Assembly (NCBI GenBank): GCA_030682835.1
Contig: JAUXNG010000012.1
Location: forward strand, 1 to 64,000
DNA: 64,000 nt
DNA from: Hydrogenophaga sp.
Lineage (GTDB): Bacteria > Pseudomonadota > Gammaproteobacteria > Burkholderiales > Burkholderiaceae_C
Direction: 5' to 3'
Shown in pieces: positions 9,647 to 18,571 of this stretch (within the stretch, counting starts at the first letter, position 1; each line of letters begins with the position of its first letter). A program made the translations under genes and the position numbers. The notes beneath the pieces were generated by a model that was not told the DNA's origin, searched no databases, and worked only from the letters and a program-made list of their open reading frames with translations.

Positions 9647-10537
9647 TCAGGCCTGGGCCCGTTGCAGGCTCAGCGTGGTGTTGATGGCACGGCTGAGCTT
9701 GTTGGCGTATTGGGGGTCGGTGGCGTAGCCGGCCGTTTGCAGGCTCTGGGCAAAGCCCTGCACGGAGCCCACCTGTTTCATGGCCTTGTCGTAGCGCGGG
9801 CTGTTGCCGATGAGGCGGGCGTAGTCCCGGAACGACTCGGCGTAAGAGTCGTAGGCGCGGAACTTCGCTGTCATCTTGCGTGGCTCGCCGTTGATGTATT
9901 CGGTGGTGGTGACCTCGGCCACCTTGCCCTTCCAGCCGCCGGTGGCCTTGATGCCGAACAGGTTGAATGAGGGCGAGCCGTCGCGGTGGCGGATCTCGCT
10001 CTTGCCCCAGCCGGTTTCGTGTCCGGCCTGGCCAATCATGTAGCTCGCCGGAATGCCCGACTCGCGGGCCACGGCGGCAGCGGCCTGGCTGTGCTGGGCC
10101 ACAAACCCCGCCTGGCGCGGACCGGCCGGTGCGCGGCTCACAGTGCTGGCGCCCCCGGCACCCGACAGCGGCGAGAGCGACGCGCCCTCGCCACCGGCCG
10201 CGGGTTTGGCATTGGGATCGATCTGGCGCATGAGTTGGCGCTCGATCGCCTCCGACAGGCCGCCGGGCAAGCCCGAGAGCTGCACCGCGAACTGCTGGTC
10301 CAGCAGGTCGGTGCCCAGGTCGCTGCCCTCGCCGTCCATCAGGCCCGACTTCTGCGTGGCCTCGCGCATGCTCTTGATCAGCTCGCGCATGAACAGCGAT
10401 TCAAACTGCTTCGCCGCCTCTTTCAGCGCGGCCTTGTCCGCCTGCTCGCCGCCCTTGGCCGCACTGCCATAGCGCAGCGCATTCAGCGCATTCGGATCGG
10501 CCGCCAGGCCCTGGGTCGACAGGGATAGATTGTTCAT
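9647..10537 (-). CDS. flgJ: Rod cap and peptidoglycan hydrolase FlgJ
   Basis: A two-domain FlgJ of 296 residues. Residues of about 20-110 form the rod-binding domain (AAKQFESLFMRELIKSMREAT). The C-terminal half is a glucosaminidase-type domain (ESGIPASYMIGQAGHETGWG, then FNLFGIKA and RAYDSYAESFRDYARLI) that cuts peptidoglycan so the rod can pass. The HETGWG glutamate is the expected catalytic acid. A GGGAGG ribosome site precedes the ATG. It is separated from flgI by about 230 bp that contain one copy of the composite hairpin element. Confidence 0.95.
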   Translation of the reverse strand: MNNLSLSTQGLAADPNALNALRYGSAAKGGEQADKAALKEAAKQFESLFMRELIKSMREATQKSGLMDGEGSDLGTDLLDQQFAVQLSGLPGGLSEAIERQLMRQIDPNAKPAAGGEGASLSPLSGAGGASTVSRAPAGPRQAGFVAQHSQAAAAVARESGIPASYMIGQAGHETGWGKSEIRHRDGSPSFNLFGIKATGGWKGKVAEVTTTEYINGEPRKMTAKFRAYDSYAESFRDYARLIGNSPRYDKAMKQVGSVQGFAQSLQTAGYATDPQYANKLSRAINTTLSLQRAQA

Positions 10538-10670
10538 GACAGCCTCCCGCGAATGGCAGCGTGGCGACGCTGATCAAATGCATGGACTCGCAGGATCCCG
10601 CTGAAGGCGCAACGCATCCGGCAAGCCGATACCAGCCTACCCCTTCCCGGCGCGAGGTGCACCCAACCGG

Positions 10671-10759
10671 GAACGCCGCGGATCTGGCTCCGCCAGTCCG
10701 CAGGTGTTGCCCCCTTGAGGGGGGATGCGGCTACGCGCAGCGAGCAAGCAACGGGGGTG
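10671..10759 (-). repeat. Composite three-hairpin element after flgI
   Basis: Read on the minus strand, the element begins about 6 nt after the flgI stop. It has a variable first stem, a C-run/G-run palindrome around TCAA, then a long hairpin with arms AACACC/GGCGTT around CTGGC-GGA-GCCAG. It belongs to the family described in the findings. The rest of the 228-bp flgI-flgJ gap shows nothing else recognisable. Confidence 0.75.
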
Positions 10760-10765
10760 AACATG

Positions 10766-11968
10766 CTAGATCACCTCGAGTTCGGCGTTCATCGCGCCCG
10801 AGGCCTTGATGGCCTGCAGAATGGCCAGCAGGTCTTGCGGGGTGGCACCCAGCGAATTGAGCACGCGCACCACCTCGGACAGCTGGGGCGCCACGGGCAG
10901 CGCGATCAGTGAGCCCGCGTCCTGCGTGATCTGGATGTTGGCCTTCTCCGCGACCACGGTCTCGCCGCGCGACAAGGGGTTGGGCTGGCTGATGACGGGA
11001 GTCGAACTGATGGTGACCGACAGGTTGCCGTGCGACACGGCGCAAGGCCCCAGCGTGACAGCCTGGTTCATCACGATGGAGCCGGTGCGCGAGTTGATGA
11101 TCACGCGCGCCATGGGCACGCTGGCCTCCAGCCGCACCTCTTCCACCGCCGCCAGGAAACCCACCCGCGCGCCCGGATCTGCCGGCGCTCGCAGGCGCAC
11201 CACGCGGCCGTCCACCGCGCTGGCCACGCCCGGGCCCAGAGCGCGGTTGATGGCGTCGGTGACGCGGCTGGCGGTCTGGAAATCGGCGGCGTTCAGGCCC
11301 AGGTCGATGGTGTCGCCCAGCGCGAAGGCTGTTTCCACCGTGCGTTCCACCTGTGCCCCGCCGGGAATGCGGCCGGCGCTCAGGTGGTTGATCGTCACCT
11401 TGCTGCCGCCCGCGGCCGCACCGGCGCCACCCACCAGCAGGTTGCCCTGGGCCAGCGCGTAAACCTCGCCGTTGGCACCTTTCAACGGCGTGGTGATGAG
11501 CGTGCCGCCGCGCAGCGACTTGGCGTTGCCCATGGACGAGACGGTCACGTCAATCATCTGCCCCGGCTGTGCAAAGGCCGGCAGCTGCGCCGTAACGAGC
11601 ACCGCCGCCACGTTCTTCAGGGCAATGTTGCCCTCTGGCAGGGTGAGCCCGAGCTGCTGCAGGTAGTTGCGCATGCTCTGGCCGGTGTAAGACGCGGACT
11701 GGTCGCCGGTGCCGTCCAGCCCCACCACCAGGCCATAGCCGGTGAGCTGGTTGCTGCGCACGCCCTGCACCGCGGCAATCTCCTTGACGCGGATCGACTG
11801 TGCCGCCACCTGCGCCGGTGCCCCCGCCAGCAAGCCCGCCATCAGCGCACAGCCCAGCAGACCCGTCAGGCGCTGGGCCGCGCCACGCAGCGGAGCGGGT
11901 GCGGGCAGGTGGCTGCGGGTGTGCGGTTTCATGGCGCTGGGCGTGGTCGGCAGGGCATCGGCATTCAT
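10766..11968 (-). CDS. flgI: Flagellar P-ring protein FlgI
   Basis: A P-ring subunit of 400 residues from this start. The mature part opens with SIRVKEIAAVQGVRSNQLTG and continues with GYGLVVGLDGTGDQ, the FlgI hallmark. A Sec signal peptide ends near AQVAAQ; it has a positive n-region if translation starts at the second methionine (11932, MKPHTRS). I list 11968 because a weak GGA box lies before it and it leaves a normal 20-bp gap to flgH, but 11932 fits a signal peptide better. The product is exported and forms the periplasmic ring around the rod. Confidence 0.92.
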   Translation of the reverse strand: MNADALPTTPSAMKPHTRSHLPAPAPLRGAAQRLTGLLGCALMAGLLAGAPAQVAAQSIRVKEIAAVQGVRSNQLTGYGLVVGLDGTGDQSASYTGQSMRNYLQQLGLTLPEGNIALKNVAAVLVTAQLPAFAQPGQMIDVTVSSMGNAKSLRGGTLITTPLKGANGEVYALAQGNLLVGGAGAAAGGSKVTINHLSAGRIPGGAQVERTVETAFALGDTIDLGLNAADFQTASRVTDAINRALGPGVASAVDGRVVRLRAPADPGARVGFLAAVEEVRLEASVPMARVIINSRTGSIVMNQAVTLGPCAVSHGNLSVTISSTPVISQPNPLSRGETVVAEKANIQITQDAGSLIALPVAPQLSEVVRVLNSLGATPQDLLAILQAIKASGAMNAELEVI

Positions 11969-11988
11969 GCGTCCAATGCTATGCAGCC

Positions 11989-12675
11989 TCAGAACGGGAT
12001 AACGTTCAAAAAGAACCGTCCCAACCAGCCAATTGAAAGCGCTTCACCCTGCGCGCCGCGGCCACGCGATTCGATGCGCGCATTGGCCACCTGGGTGGAG
12101 GGCACCACGTTGCCGGGGCGGATCTGCCGCGGGTCGACCGTGCCCGAGAAGCGCAGCACATCCACGTTCTGGTTCACGCCGATCTGCTTCTCGCCGGCCA
12201 CCACCAGGTGCCCGTTGGGCAGCACCTCGATCACAGTGGCGGTGATGGAGCCTTCGAACCGGTTGGCGCTCTCGGTGCCACCCTTGCCCTGAAACGCGTT
12301 GGACGATTCGGCACCCACCCGCAGCTTGTCGAGCAGTGGTGCCTTGAGCAGGGGGAAGGCCGAGACACCGCCCGAGATGTCGGCCGAGCGGTCGATGGAA
12401 GCGGAAGACTTCTGGCTCGCGCTGATGCGTTCCACGATCTGCACCGTGACCGTGTCACCCGGCATTCGCGCACGCACATCTTCAAAAGCGGGACGGTAGC
12501 TGGCCGCCTGGAAGAGGCTGCCGTTCGGCGTGGCCGCCGCCGGCGGCGGTGCCGCATAGCGCACCGGCGCCACCGGCACCACGTCCACCTGTGGTGTTTG
12601 CTTCAGCGTTTCACAACCGCTGGCCAGCAGGGCAAGCGGCAGCAGCAGGGACACACGCAGGAAGATGGTTTTCAT
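11989..12675 (-). CDS. flgH: Flagellar L-ring lipoprotein FlgH
   Basis: A 228-residue outer-membrane ring protein. The lipobox LLASGC falls at about residues 16-21, with Cys21 as the lipidated residue after signal peptidase II cleavage. Family motifs are SLFQAASYRPAFEDVRARMPGD, KSSASIDR, NGHLVVAGEKQIGVNQ and the C-terminal GWLGRFFLNVIPF. A low-complexity Pro/Ala stretch of about residues 28-50 follows the lipobox. It lies between flgG and flgI in the rod/ring operon, with a hairpin-element copy in the 212-bp gap from flgG. Confidence 0.96.
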   Translation of the reverse strand: MKTIFLRVSLLLPLALLASGCETLKQTPQVDVVPVAPVRYAAPPPAAATPNGSLFQAASYRPAFEDVRARMPGDTVTVQIVERISASQKSSASIDRSADISGGVSAFPLLKAPLLDKLRVGAESSNAFQGKGGTESANRFEGSITATVIEVLPNGHLVVAGEKQIGVNQNVDVLRFSGTVDPRQIRPGNVVPSTQVANARIESRGRGAQGEALSIGWLGRFFLNVIPF

Positions 12676-12794
12676 ATCAAGCTTTCAGACATCCAACCGA
12701 TAAGAAGGTCAGGCAGTGGGGCTGCACAGCAGCGCATAAAAACAAAAAACCCGAATACACCAAAGAAGCCGCCGGCGAGAGTGCCGACAACCCA

Positions 12795-12884
12795 GAACGC
12801 CGCGGAACCGGCTTTGCCGGGCCGCCAGCGTTGCCCCTTGAGGGGCGGAGCTGGCTACACGCAGTGAGCCAGCGATGGGGGTGG
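12795..12884 (-). repeat. Composite three-hairpin element after flgG
   Basis: It starts about 4 nt after the flgG stop (minus strand). The first stem is long here (GCTGGCT with AGCCAGC), followed by CCCCTCAAGGGG and the third hairpin, with arms AACGC/GCGTT around GCGG/CCGC and CCGGC-AAA-GCCGG. Confidence 0.82.
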
Positions 12885-12887
12885 GCC

Positions 12888-13670
12888 TTACAACTGCGCC
12901 AGGCGTTGCAGCATCTGGTCCGAGGTCTGGATCGCCTTGGAATTCATCTCATACGCGCGCTGGGTCTGGATCATGGTCACCAGCTCCTGCACCACGTTCA
13001 CGTTCGAGGTCTCCACAAAGCCCTGCATCACCGTGCCCATGCCGGCGGAGCCCGGCGCGCCGTTCACGGGGTTGCCCGAAGCCTGGGTCTCGGCAAACAG
13101 GTTCTGTCCGCGCGGCTCCAGGCCGGCCGGGTTGATGAAATTGGCCAGCTCGACGTTGCCCACCACGGCAGGGTTCGGGTTGCCCGGCAACTTCACCGAC
13201 ACCACGCCGTCGCTCGACACGGTGATGCTCTGCGCCTCGGCCGGAATGGTGATGCCGCCGGCCAGCGGGTAGCCGCTGGAGGTGACCATGCGGCCCTGCG
13301 CGTCGAGCTGCAGGCTGCCGTCCCGCGTGTAGCCGATGGTGCCGTCGGGCATTTCCACCTGCAGGAAACCGTTGCCGTTGACAGCCAGGTCGAGGTGGTT
13401 GTTCGACTGCTGCAGGCTGCCCTGTGCAAACGAGCGGGAAGTTGCCACGGTGCGCACACCCAGACCGACCTGCAGGCCGGTGGGCAGCTCGCTCTGCTCG
13501 GCCGTGTTGGCACCCACCTGGCGCAGGTTCTGGTACATCAGGTCTTCAAACACCGCGTTGGCACGCTTGAAGCCGTTGGTCGAGGTGTTGGCCAGGTTGT
13601 TCGAAATCACGTCCAGCTGGGTCTGCTGGGCCTGCATGCCGGTCTTGGAAATCCACAGCGAATTGATCAT
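12888..13670 (-). CDS. flgG: Distal rod protein FlgG
   Basis: A FlgG of 260 residues, the usual length, forming the distal rod. The N-terminus (MINSLWISKTGMQAQQTQLD, then VISNNLANTSTNGFK) and C-terminus (ELVTMIQTQRAYEMNSKAIQ, then TSDQMLQRLAQL) are diagnostic. An AGGAG box precedes the ATG. It is the best-conserved of the axial proteins here. It lies between flgF and flgH, each gap holding one composite hairpin element. Confidence 0.97.
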   Translation of the reverse strand: MINSLWISKTGMQAQQTQLDVISNNLANTSTNGFKRANAVFEDLMYQNLRQVGANTAEQSELPTGLQVGLGVRTVATSRSFAQGSLQQSNNHLDLAVNGNGFLQVEMPDGTIGYTRDGSLQLDAQGRMVTSSGYPLAGGITIPAEAQSITVSSDGVVSVKLPGNPNPAVVGNVELANFINPAGLEPRGQNLFAETQASGNPVNGAPGSAGMGTVMQGFVETSNVNVVQELVTMIQTQRAYEMNSKAIQTSDQMLQRLAQL

Positions 13671-13750
13671 GGTGTGCTCCTGGTTACGGACTCTTCAATG
13701 GGGCAACGCGCCGGCGTGCCAGACGCTGCGCGTGAAACGGTGCAGCCGGG

Positions 13751-13826
13751 GACACCGCCGGGCTGGCTTTGCCAGACGGCTGGTGTCGCCCCCTGGGGGG
13801 TGACGCGAAGCGGCGCGGGGGGTGTC
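13751..13826 (-). repeat. Composite three-hairpin element after flgF
   Basis: The element abuts the flgF stop codon on the minus strand. First stem CGC-TTC-GCG, then a C6/G5 palindrome, then the third hairpin with arms GACACC/GGTGTC, GCCG/CGGC and CTGGC-AAA-GCCAG. The GCCG/CGGC pair replaces the GCGG/CCGC pair of other copies, a compensated change. Confidence 0.82.
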
Positions 13827-13827
13827 A

Positions 13828-14562
13828 TCAGTTCACGCTGAGCAGCTGACCGGCCGACTTGTCGTTGGCTTCGCCGTTCTGCAGCATGCGCATCTGCACT
13901 TCGAACTGGCGGGCCACGGCGATCATTCCCACCATGGCCTCGATCGGGTTCACGTTGCTGCCCTCCAGCGCACCGCTCTGCATGCGCGCCGTGGCGTCGG
14001 CCGGCAGTGGGTCGCCCTCGGGGCCGCGGAACAGGCCGTCGGCACCGCGCTGCAGGCGGTTGTCTGCATCGGGCGTGACCAGCTTGAGCCGGCCCACGGC
14101 CAGCGGCGGCTGGCCCGACACGCGCGCGCTCACCGTGCCGTCTTCACCCACGTCCACCTGCGCGCCGGCCGGCAGCACCAGCGGGCCACCGTCGCCCAGC
14201 ATCGGCAGACCCTGGGCGTTCACCAGGGTGCCGTCGGCGCTCACCTCCAGCGCGCCGGCGCGGGTGTAGGCCTCGGTGCCGTCGAGACCCTGCACCGCAA
14301 AGTAGGCGTTGCCACGCGCGGCCACGTCAAGGTTGCGACCGGTGTTCGTCACCGGGCCGGGTGCGTCCAGATGGCCGGCCGTGGCTTCCAGTGCGAACAC
14401 GCGCGTGCTCGCACCGTCGCCCCGGATGGGCACCGCGCGAAACGTGGACAGCTCGGCGCGAAAACCCGGTGTGGCGGCATTGGCCAGGTTGTTCGACAAC
14501 AGCTGCTGCCGATGCTGGGCCGCGTTGGCGCCCGTCATGGCGGTGTAGATCATGCGGTCCAT
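13828..14562 (-). CDS. flgF: Proximal rod protein FlgF
   Basis: A 244-residue FlgF, one of the proximal rod subunits. The N-terminus (MDRMIYTAMTGANAAQHRQQ, then LLSNNLANAATPGFRAEL) and the C-terminal SNVNPIEAMVGMIAVARQFE match rod proteins. A GGAG box lies 6 nt before the ATG. It is exported through the flagellar type III apparatus. Gene order flgE-flgF-flgG is conserved. Confidence 0.95.
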   Translation of the reverse strand: MDRMIYTAMTGANAAQHRQQLLSNNLANAATPGFRAELSTFRAVPIRGDGASTRVFALEATAGHLDAPGPVTNTGRNLDVAARGNAYFAVQGLDGTEAYTRAGALEVSADGTLVNAQGLPMLGDGGPLVLPAGAQVDVGEDGTVSARVSGQPPLAVGRLKLVTPDADNRLQRGADGLFRGPEGDPLPADATARMQSGALEGSNVNPIEAMVGMIAVARQFEVQMRMLQNGEANDKSAGQLLSVN

Positions 14563-14599
14563 AGGGGGCTCCGGGCGGGGGGTGCAAACAAGGGGCTAC

Positions 14600-15814
14600 T
14601 CAGCGCATGTTCAGGAGGGTGCTCAGCACCTGGTCCTGCGTCTTGATGGTCTGCGCGTTGGCCTGGTAGGCGCGCTGGGCCGTCATCATGTTGACCAACT
14701 CACCGGTGAGGTCGACGTTGGAGTCTTCCAGCGCCCCGGCACGCAGGCTGCCAAAGCGCCCTGAGCCTGGCTCGCCGCGATTCGGCTCGCCCGACGCGTA
14801 GGTGGCCACCCAGTTGCCGCCACCGGTGGGGGCCATGCCCTGGGTGTTGCGGAAGTTCACCAGTGCCACCTGCCCGGCCGCACGCGTCTGCCCGTTGGAA
14901 TAGCGCGCCGTGACCACACCGTTATCCTCGATCTTCAGGCTGGTGAGCTCACCCGGGCGGTAGCCGTCCTGGGTGAGGTTGGACACCGCGAAGCTGGTGC
15001 CGAACTGGGTGACGTTGCTCAGCTCCAGCGTGGCGTTGAAGGGAACCCCCGAGCCGTTGGGCGATGCCAGCTGGATGGAGAACGGTGTGGTCGGGGGAAT
15101 CAACGTGCCGTCGGGGTTGAAACTGAGCTGGAACGGCGTGGAGGTGGACGGGTCGCTTCCGTTGACGCTGGTGTACACGTTCCAGACGTTGGTGCTGACC
15201 TTCTCGAAAGCCAGGCCCACGGGAATTTCCAGGCCCTGGGCGTCGTAGGCCATGACCGAGGTGCCGTAGGTGCTCAGCGGCGTGGGCGGCGTGACGCTGG
15301 CGGCCGGCACCGCGCGGGCGTCCAGGTTGAACTGGGCGGTGATGCCGCTGGTGGGTCGCGCGGGAATCGGGCCGCCAGTGGGCAGGTTCAGTGCAATGGT
15401 TTCGAAGCTCAGGCGGTTGCCTGCCGCGTCGGTGGGGTAACCCATGAGCTGGCCGCCCTGGTTGGTCACGATGTTGCCCATGCGATCCAGCTTGAACTGC
15501 CCGTCCCGGGTGTAGGCCAACGAGCCGTTGGGCATGGTCAGCTCGAAGAAGCCGTTGCCATTGATGGCCACGTCGAGGTCGTTCCCGGTCACGGTGATGT
15601 TGCCCTGGGTGAACGACTGCGACACGGTCGAGAGCGTCACCCCGATGCCCGTGTTGGTGCCGCCCGACGCGTTGATCGAGCTGGCGTAAAGGTCGGCGAA
15701 CTCGGCGCGCGAGGCCTTCATGCCTACCGTGTTGGCGTTGGCAATGTTGTGGCCGATCACGTCGAGGTTGCGGCTGGCGCTGTTGAGGCCGGAGAGTCCT
15801 TGCTGGAAAGCCAT
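14600..15814 (-). CDS. flgE: Flagellar hook protein FlgE
   Basis: A 404-residue hook subunit. The N-terminal motif (MAFQQGLSGLNSASRNLDVI, then GHNIANANTVGMKASRAEF) and C-terminal motif (VDLTGELVNMMTAQRAYQAN) are complete; the middle holds the variable hook domain. An AAGGA box precedes the ATG. It lies 37 bp upstream of flgF and about 50 bp downstream of flgD, so it should be in the same transcript. Final hook length should be set by FliK, encoded at 41.6 kb. Confidence 0.97.
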   Translation of the reverse strand: MAFQQGLSGLNSASRNLDVIGHNIANANTVGMKASRAEFADLYASSINASGGTNTGIGVTLSTVSQSFTQGNITVTGNDLDVAINGNGFFELTMPNGSLAYTRDGQFKLDRMGNIVTNQGGQLMGYPTDAAGNRLSFETIALNLPTGGPIPARPTSGITAQFNLDARAVPAASVTPPTPLSTYGTSVMAYDAQGLEIPVGLAFEKVSTNVWNVYTSVNGSDPSTSTPFQLSFNPDGTLIPPTTPFSIQLASPNGSGVPFNATLELSNVTQFGTSFAVSNLTQDGYRPGELTSLKIEDNGVVTARYSNGQTRAAGQVALVNFRNTQGMAPTGGGNWVATYASGEPNRGEPGSGRFGSLRAGALEDSNVDLTGELVNMMTAQRAYQANAQTIKTQDQVLSTLLNMR

Positions 15815-15863
15815 GGTGGTGTCCTTGTGTGCGTGGGAGAGGTGGTTTGAAGCCGCTGCGCGT

Positions 15864-16526
15864 TCAGATGAAAGAGACGACCTGGTCGTAGCCCACCGTG
15901 CGGCCGTCCTGCATCTGCAGACTCATGGCGCCGTTGGTCATGCCGGATCCGGTGACGGTCAGGCGGGTGAAGGTGGTGGCACCCACGGGCTGCCCGTCGG
16001 TGCTGGCCCGCACGCGAAAGCCCGATACGGTGGTCGGGTTCACGCCGGAACCATCCCAGTTGAAGGAGTGCTGGCCGGCCGTGAGCGGGCCGAAATTGAG
16101 GGTGTCGATCACCTGGCCGGCGCTGCCCAGCACATCAACGGACACATTGCCGGCGTTCTGGTCCAGCCGCATGGCGCCTTTGCCGATGACGCCGTCAAAG
16201 CCCAGCTGCGAGCCGCTGACCAGCGCCTCGCGCCCGACCAGCGAGGTGCCCTGCATCGCCTGCATCGCGCCAAACTGCGACGCCATGCCCTTGAGCGTGG
16301 CGTTGAGTTCCTGGATGCCGCTGACCGTGTTGATCTGCGCCATCTGCGAGGTCATCTGCGCGTTGTCCATCGGGTTCAGCGGGTCCTGGTTGTTGAGCTG
16401 CGCCACCAGCAGTTTGAGGAACCGGTCCTGGGAAGCCGCGGGGTCGGACGCGTTGTTCGCCCCGCTTCCCGTGGTGCTGCCCACCGTCTGGCCGAGGTTT
16501 CGCGTGTCAATTGCTTGCGTGAACAT
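15864..16526 (-). CDS. flgD: Hook cap/scaffold protein FlgD
   Basis: A 220-residue FlgD, which caps the growing hook and is later replaced. The N-terminal segment DRFLKLLVAQLNNQDPLNPM followed by DNAQMTSQMAQINTVSGIQ is the FlgD signature. The C-terminal half contains the FlgD Ig-like/tudor region (GSAGQVIDTLNFGPLTAGQH). It is 17 bp downstream of flgC and about 50 bp upstream of flgE. Confidence 0.96.
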   Translation of the reverse strand: MFTQAIDTRNLGQTVGSTTGSGANNASDPAASQDRFLKLLVAQLNNQDPLNPMDNAQMTSQMAQINTVSGIQELNATLKGMASQFGAMQAMQGTSLVGREALVSGSQLGFDGVIGKGAMRLDQNAGNVSVDVLGSAGQVIDTLNFGPLTAGQHSFNWDGSGVNPTTVSGFRVRASTDGQPVGATTFTRLTVTGSGMTNGAMSLQMQDGRTVGYDQVVSFI

Positions 16527-16543
16527 GGTTCATGGGTCTTTCT

Positions 16544-16948
16544 TCATTGCCCCATCTGGAGCGTCTTGAGCAGGAGCGTCTTGGCCGTGTTCATGACCTC
16601 CACGTTGTTCTGGTACGAACGCGAGGCCGAGATCATGTTGACCATCTCCTCCACCGGGTTCACGTTGGAATGCGTCACATAACCGTCGGCGCCCGCGCTG
16701 GGGTGGTGCGGGGCATGCACCCGCCGCCCGGGCTCCTCGCTCTCGCGGATGTCCTGCACCTTCACGCCGGCATTGCCCGGCCCACCCATGGGCACGGTCT
16801 GGAACAGGATGTGCCGCGCCTTGTAAGCCTGCCCGTCAGGCCCGGCCACCGCATCGGCATTGGCCAGGTTCGACGCCACCACGTTCAGCCGCTGCGACTG
16901 CGCACTGACCGCACTGCCCGACACACCAAAAATCGAAAACATGGACAT
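16544..16948 (-). CDS. flgC: Proximal rod protein FlgC
   Basis: A 134-residue FlgC. It shows the rod N-terminus (VSGSAVSAQSQRLNVVASNL, then ANADAVAGPDGQAYKA) and C-terminus (SNVNPVEEMVNMISASRSYQ, then NNVEVMNTAKTLLLKTLQ). Of two methionines at the N-terminus (MSMF), the first at 16948 is preferred because AAGGA lies 8 nt before it. It is separated from flgB by 137 bp holding a composite hairpin element. Confidence 0.96.
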   Translation of the reverse strand: MSMFSIFGVSGSAVSAQSQRLNVVASNLANADAVAGPDGQAYKARHILFQTVPMGGPGNAGVKVQDIRESEEPGRRVHAPHHPSAGADGYVTHSNVNPVEEMVNMISASRSYQNNVEVMNTAKTLLLKTLQMGQ

Positions 16949-17001
16949 AAAGAAATCCTTTCAGAACCAGCACGTGGCCGGCGCGACATGCACCCACCCC
17001 A

Positions 17002-17077
17002 GAACACCGCGGAACTGGCTTTGCCAGGCCGCAGGTGTTGCCCCCCGGGGGGTAGCGCCGAAGGCGATGCGGGGGGT
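17002..17077 (-). repeat. Composite three-hairpin element after flgB
   Basis: One of the clearest copies, about 9 nt after the flgB stop on the minus strand. First stem CGCC-TTC-GGCG, central CCCCCCGGGGGG perfect palindrome, third hairpin with outer arms AACACC/GGTGTT, then GCGG/CCGC, then CTGGC-AAA-GCCAG. It separates flgB from flgC inside what should be one operon. Confidence 0.88.
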
Positions 17078-17085
17078 ACTCATGT

Positions 17086-17487
17086 TCACTGCCCCTGGAT
17101 CGCGCTGAGCATGGTCTTCACATGCCCGTTGATGAACCGCAGCGTCGACTCGTAGCGGATCGTGTTGTCCACGAAGTTGGCGCGTTCCCGGTCGAGGTCA
17201 ACCGAGTTGCCGTCCTGGCTGGGCTGGGTCTGCACGGTGTAAGCCATGTCGGGCTTGCCACCGGGGCTGGCACCCAGGCGCATGTGGCGCGCGTCGGTGG
17301 TGGCCACTGCGCCACCGGTGCTCATGCCGCTGGCGCCTTTAAGGGCCTTGGCGAAGTCGAAATCGCGCGCGACAAAGCCGGGCGTGTCGGCATTGGCAAT
17401 GTTGCTGGCAATCACCTGCTGGCGCTGCGAGCGCAACAGCAGCGCGTTGGACTGGAAATCCAGCCGGGCGGTCATCTGTTCGAACAT
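17086..17487 (-). CDS. flgB: Proximal rod protein FlgB
   Basis: A 133-residue FlgB, first gene of the flgBCDEFGHIJKL operon and the most cell-proximal of the Flg rod subunits. Motifs are LLLRSQRQQVIASNIANADT followed by PGFVARDFDFAKAL, and the C-terminal FVDNTIRYESTLRFINGHVK. The ATG at 17487 is chosen over a GTG two codons upstream because an AGAGG box lies 5 nt before it. It is divergent from flgA; the 242-bp gap must contain both promoters. Confidence 0.95.
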   Translation of the reverse strand: MFEQMTARLDFQSNALLLRSQRQQVIASNIANADTPGFVARDFDFAKALKGASGMSTGGAVATTDARHMRLGASPGGKPDMAYTVQTQPSQDGNSVDLDRERANFVDNTIRYESTLRFINGHVKTMLSAIQGQ

Positions 17488-17729
17488 GGGCACCTCTGCG
17501 CAAGCGACATTCGGGTTGGCAAAAGCACACTGCTTTCACCGGCATGAGCGCAAGTATGGAAAAACTTGAGGTCTCGCAATGGCCGGAACAAGCGCCACTT
17601 TTGCAGGCATTTCCCTGCTTTCAATCGCCCCCATCGGCCTAGAGTGCGGAGCTGTGTCGATGGGTTTGCGTCGCTGGACGCCACACACCCCCCACGCGCG
17701 AATGCCCCGAACCCCCACCCAAGCCGCCC
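17488..17729. promoter_or_regulatory. Divergent flgB / flgA control region
   Basis: A non-coding gap between two divergently transcribed flagellar genes. It is less GC-rich near 17520-17620 than the genes. I can point to a short inverted repeat CAAGT-N8-ACTTG (17551-17568) but not to a convincing sigma-28 or sigma-54 promoter. By analogy with other FlhDC-driven systems an FlhDC site is expected here; I cannot define it from sequence alone. Confidence 0.4.
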
Positions 17730-18515
17730 ATGAACCGCCACCGCTCACACACGCTCTTGAAACTGCCCCTGCGCGCGCGAGCCCTGCGGCTGGCCGCGGG
17801 CGGAGCGCTCGCGCTGGCGCTGGGCACCGCGGCCCAGGCCCAGTCGCCCGGCCAGGCGGTCGCGCCCGCGCCCGACAGCGCCAACCTCGCCGAACTGGCC
17901 CGCGCGTTCGTGGAACCCTCCCTGGCCGCTGCCCTCTCGCAGGCCGGCGCCAGTGCGCTGCGCCCTGAAATCATCATGGGATCGCTGGACGCGCGCCTGC
18001 GACTGGCCCCCTGCGCCCGCGTCGAAGCGCACTTGCCGCCGGGCACCCGACTGTGGGGGCGCAGCCGCATCGGCCTGCGCTGCGTGGAAGGCGCCACGCG
18101 CTGGAACGTGTTTCTTCCGGTCACGGTGAAGGCCTGGGGCCCCGCCTGGGTGCTCAACCGCGCCGTGCCCGCGGGCACACCCCTGACTCAGGAAGACGCC
18201 GAAATGGCCGAAGTGGACTGGGCGGAGCATGCCGCCCATGTGCTGGCAGCACCCTCGCTGTGGGTTGGCCAGCAGGCGGCCTACACGCTGGTGGCCGGGC
18301 AGGCCTTGCGCCAGCACATGGTGCGCCCGCCGCAGGCCTTTGCGGCCGGCAGCCAGGTGCGGGTGGTGCAGACCGGCTCAGGCTTTCAGGTGGTGGTCAC
18401 GGGCGAAGCGCTGGCCGCCGGCCTGGTGGGACAAGCCACCCGCGTGCGCCTGCCAGGGGGGCGGGTCGTCAGCGGCCTGGTGCGCGACGGCCAGACCGTC
18501 GAACTCGTGCTCTGA
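17730..18515 (+). CDS. flgA: Flagella basal body P-ring formation protein FlgA
   Basis: A 261-residue periplasmic chaperone for P-ring assembly. A Sec signal peptide of about 38 residues ends near TAAQAQ. The mature part has the SAF-like FlgA core: LDARLRLAPCARVEAHLPPG, then GLRCVEGATRWNVFLPV, then VLNRAVPAGTPLTQEDAEM. The two cysteines (LAPC and LRC) that form the family disulfide are present. There is no strong ribosome site before the ATG. It is divergent from flgB and upstream of flgM. Confidence 0.94.
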   Translation: MNRHRSHTLLKLPLRARALRLAAGGALALALGTAAQAQSPGQAVAPAPDSANLAELARAFVEPSLAAALSQAGASALRPEIIMGSLDARLRLAPCARVEAHLPPGTRLWGRSRIGLRCVEGATRWNVFLPVTVKAWGPAWVLNRAVPAGTPLTQEDAEMAEVDWAEHAAHVLAAPSLWVGQQAAYTLVAGQALRQHMVRPPQAFAAGSQVRVVQTGSGFQVVVTGEALAAGLVGQATRVRLPGGRVVSGLVRDGQTVELVL

Positions 18516-18571
18516 AGACCCCTTGCGCCTCTTCGCCCACCCTTTTCGTGATCCTTTCCTCAAAAATAACC

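Noticed and set aside
17488..17729. Sigma-54 promoter in the flgA-flgB gap
   Set aside because: A GCCACTTTTGCA-like string was considered, but the GG and GC elements at the right spacing are missing, and the locus encodes FlhDC, which normally replaces sigma-54 control.
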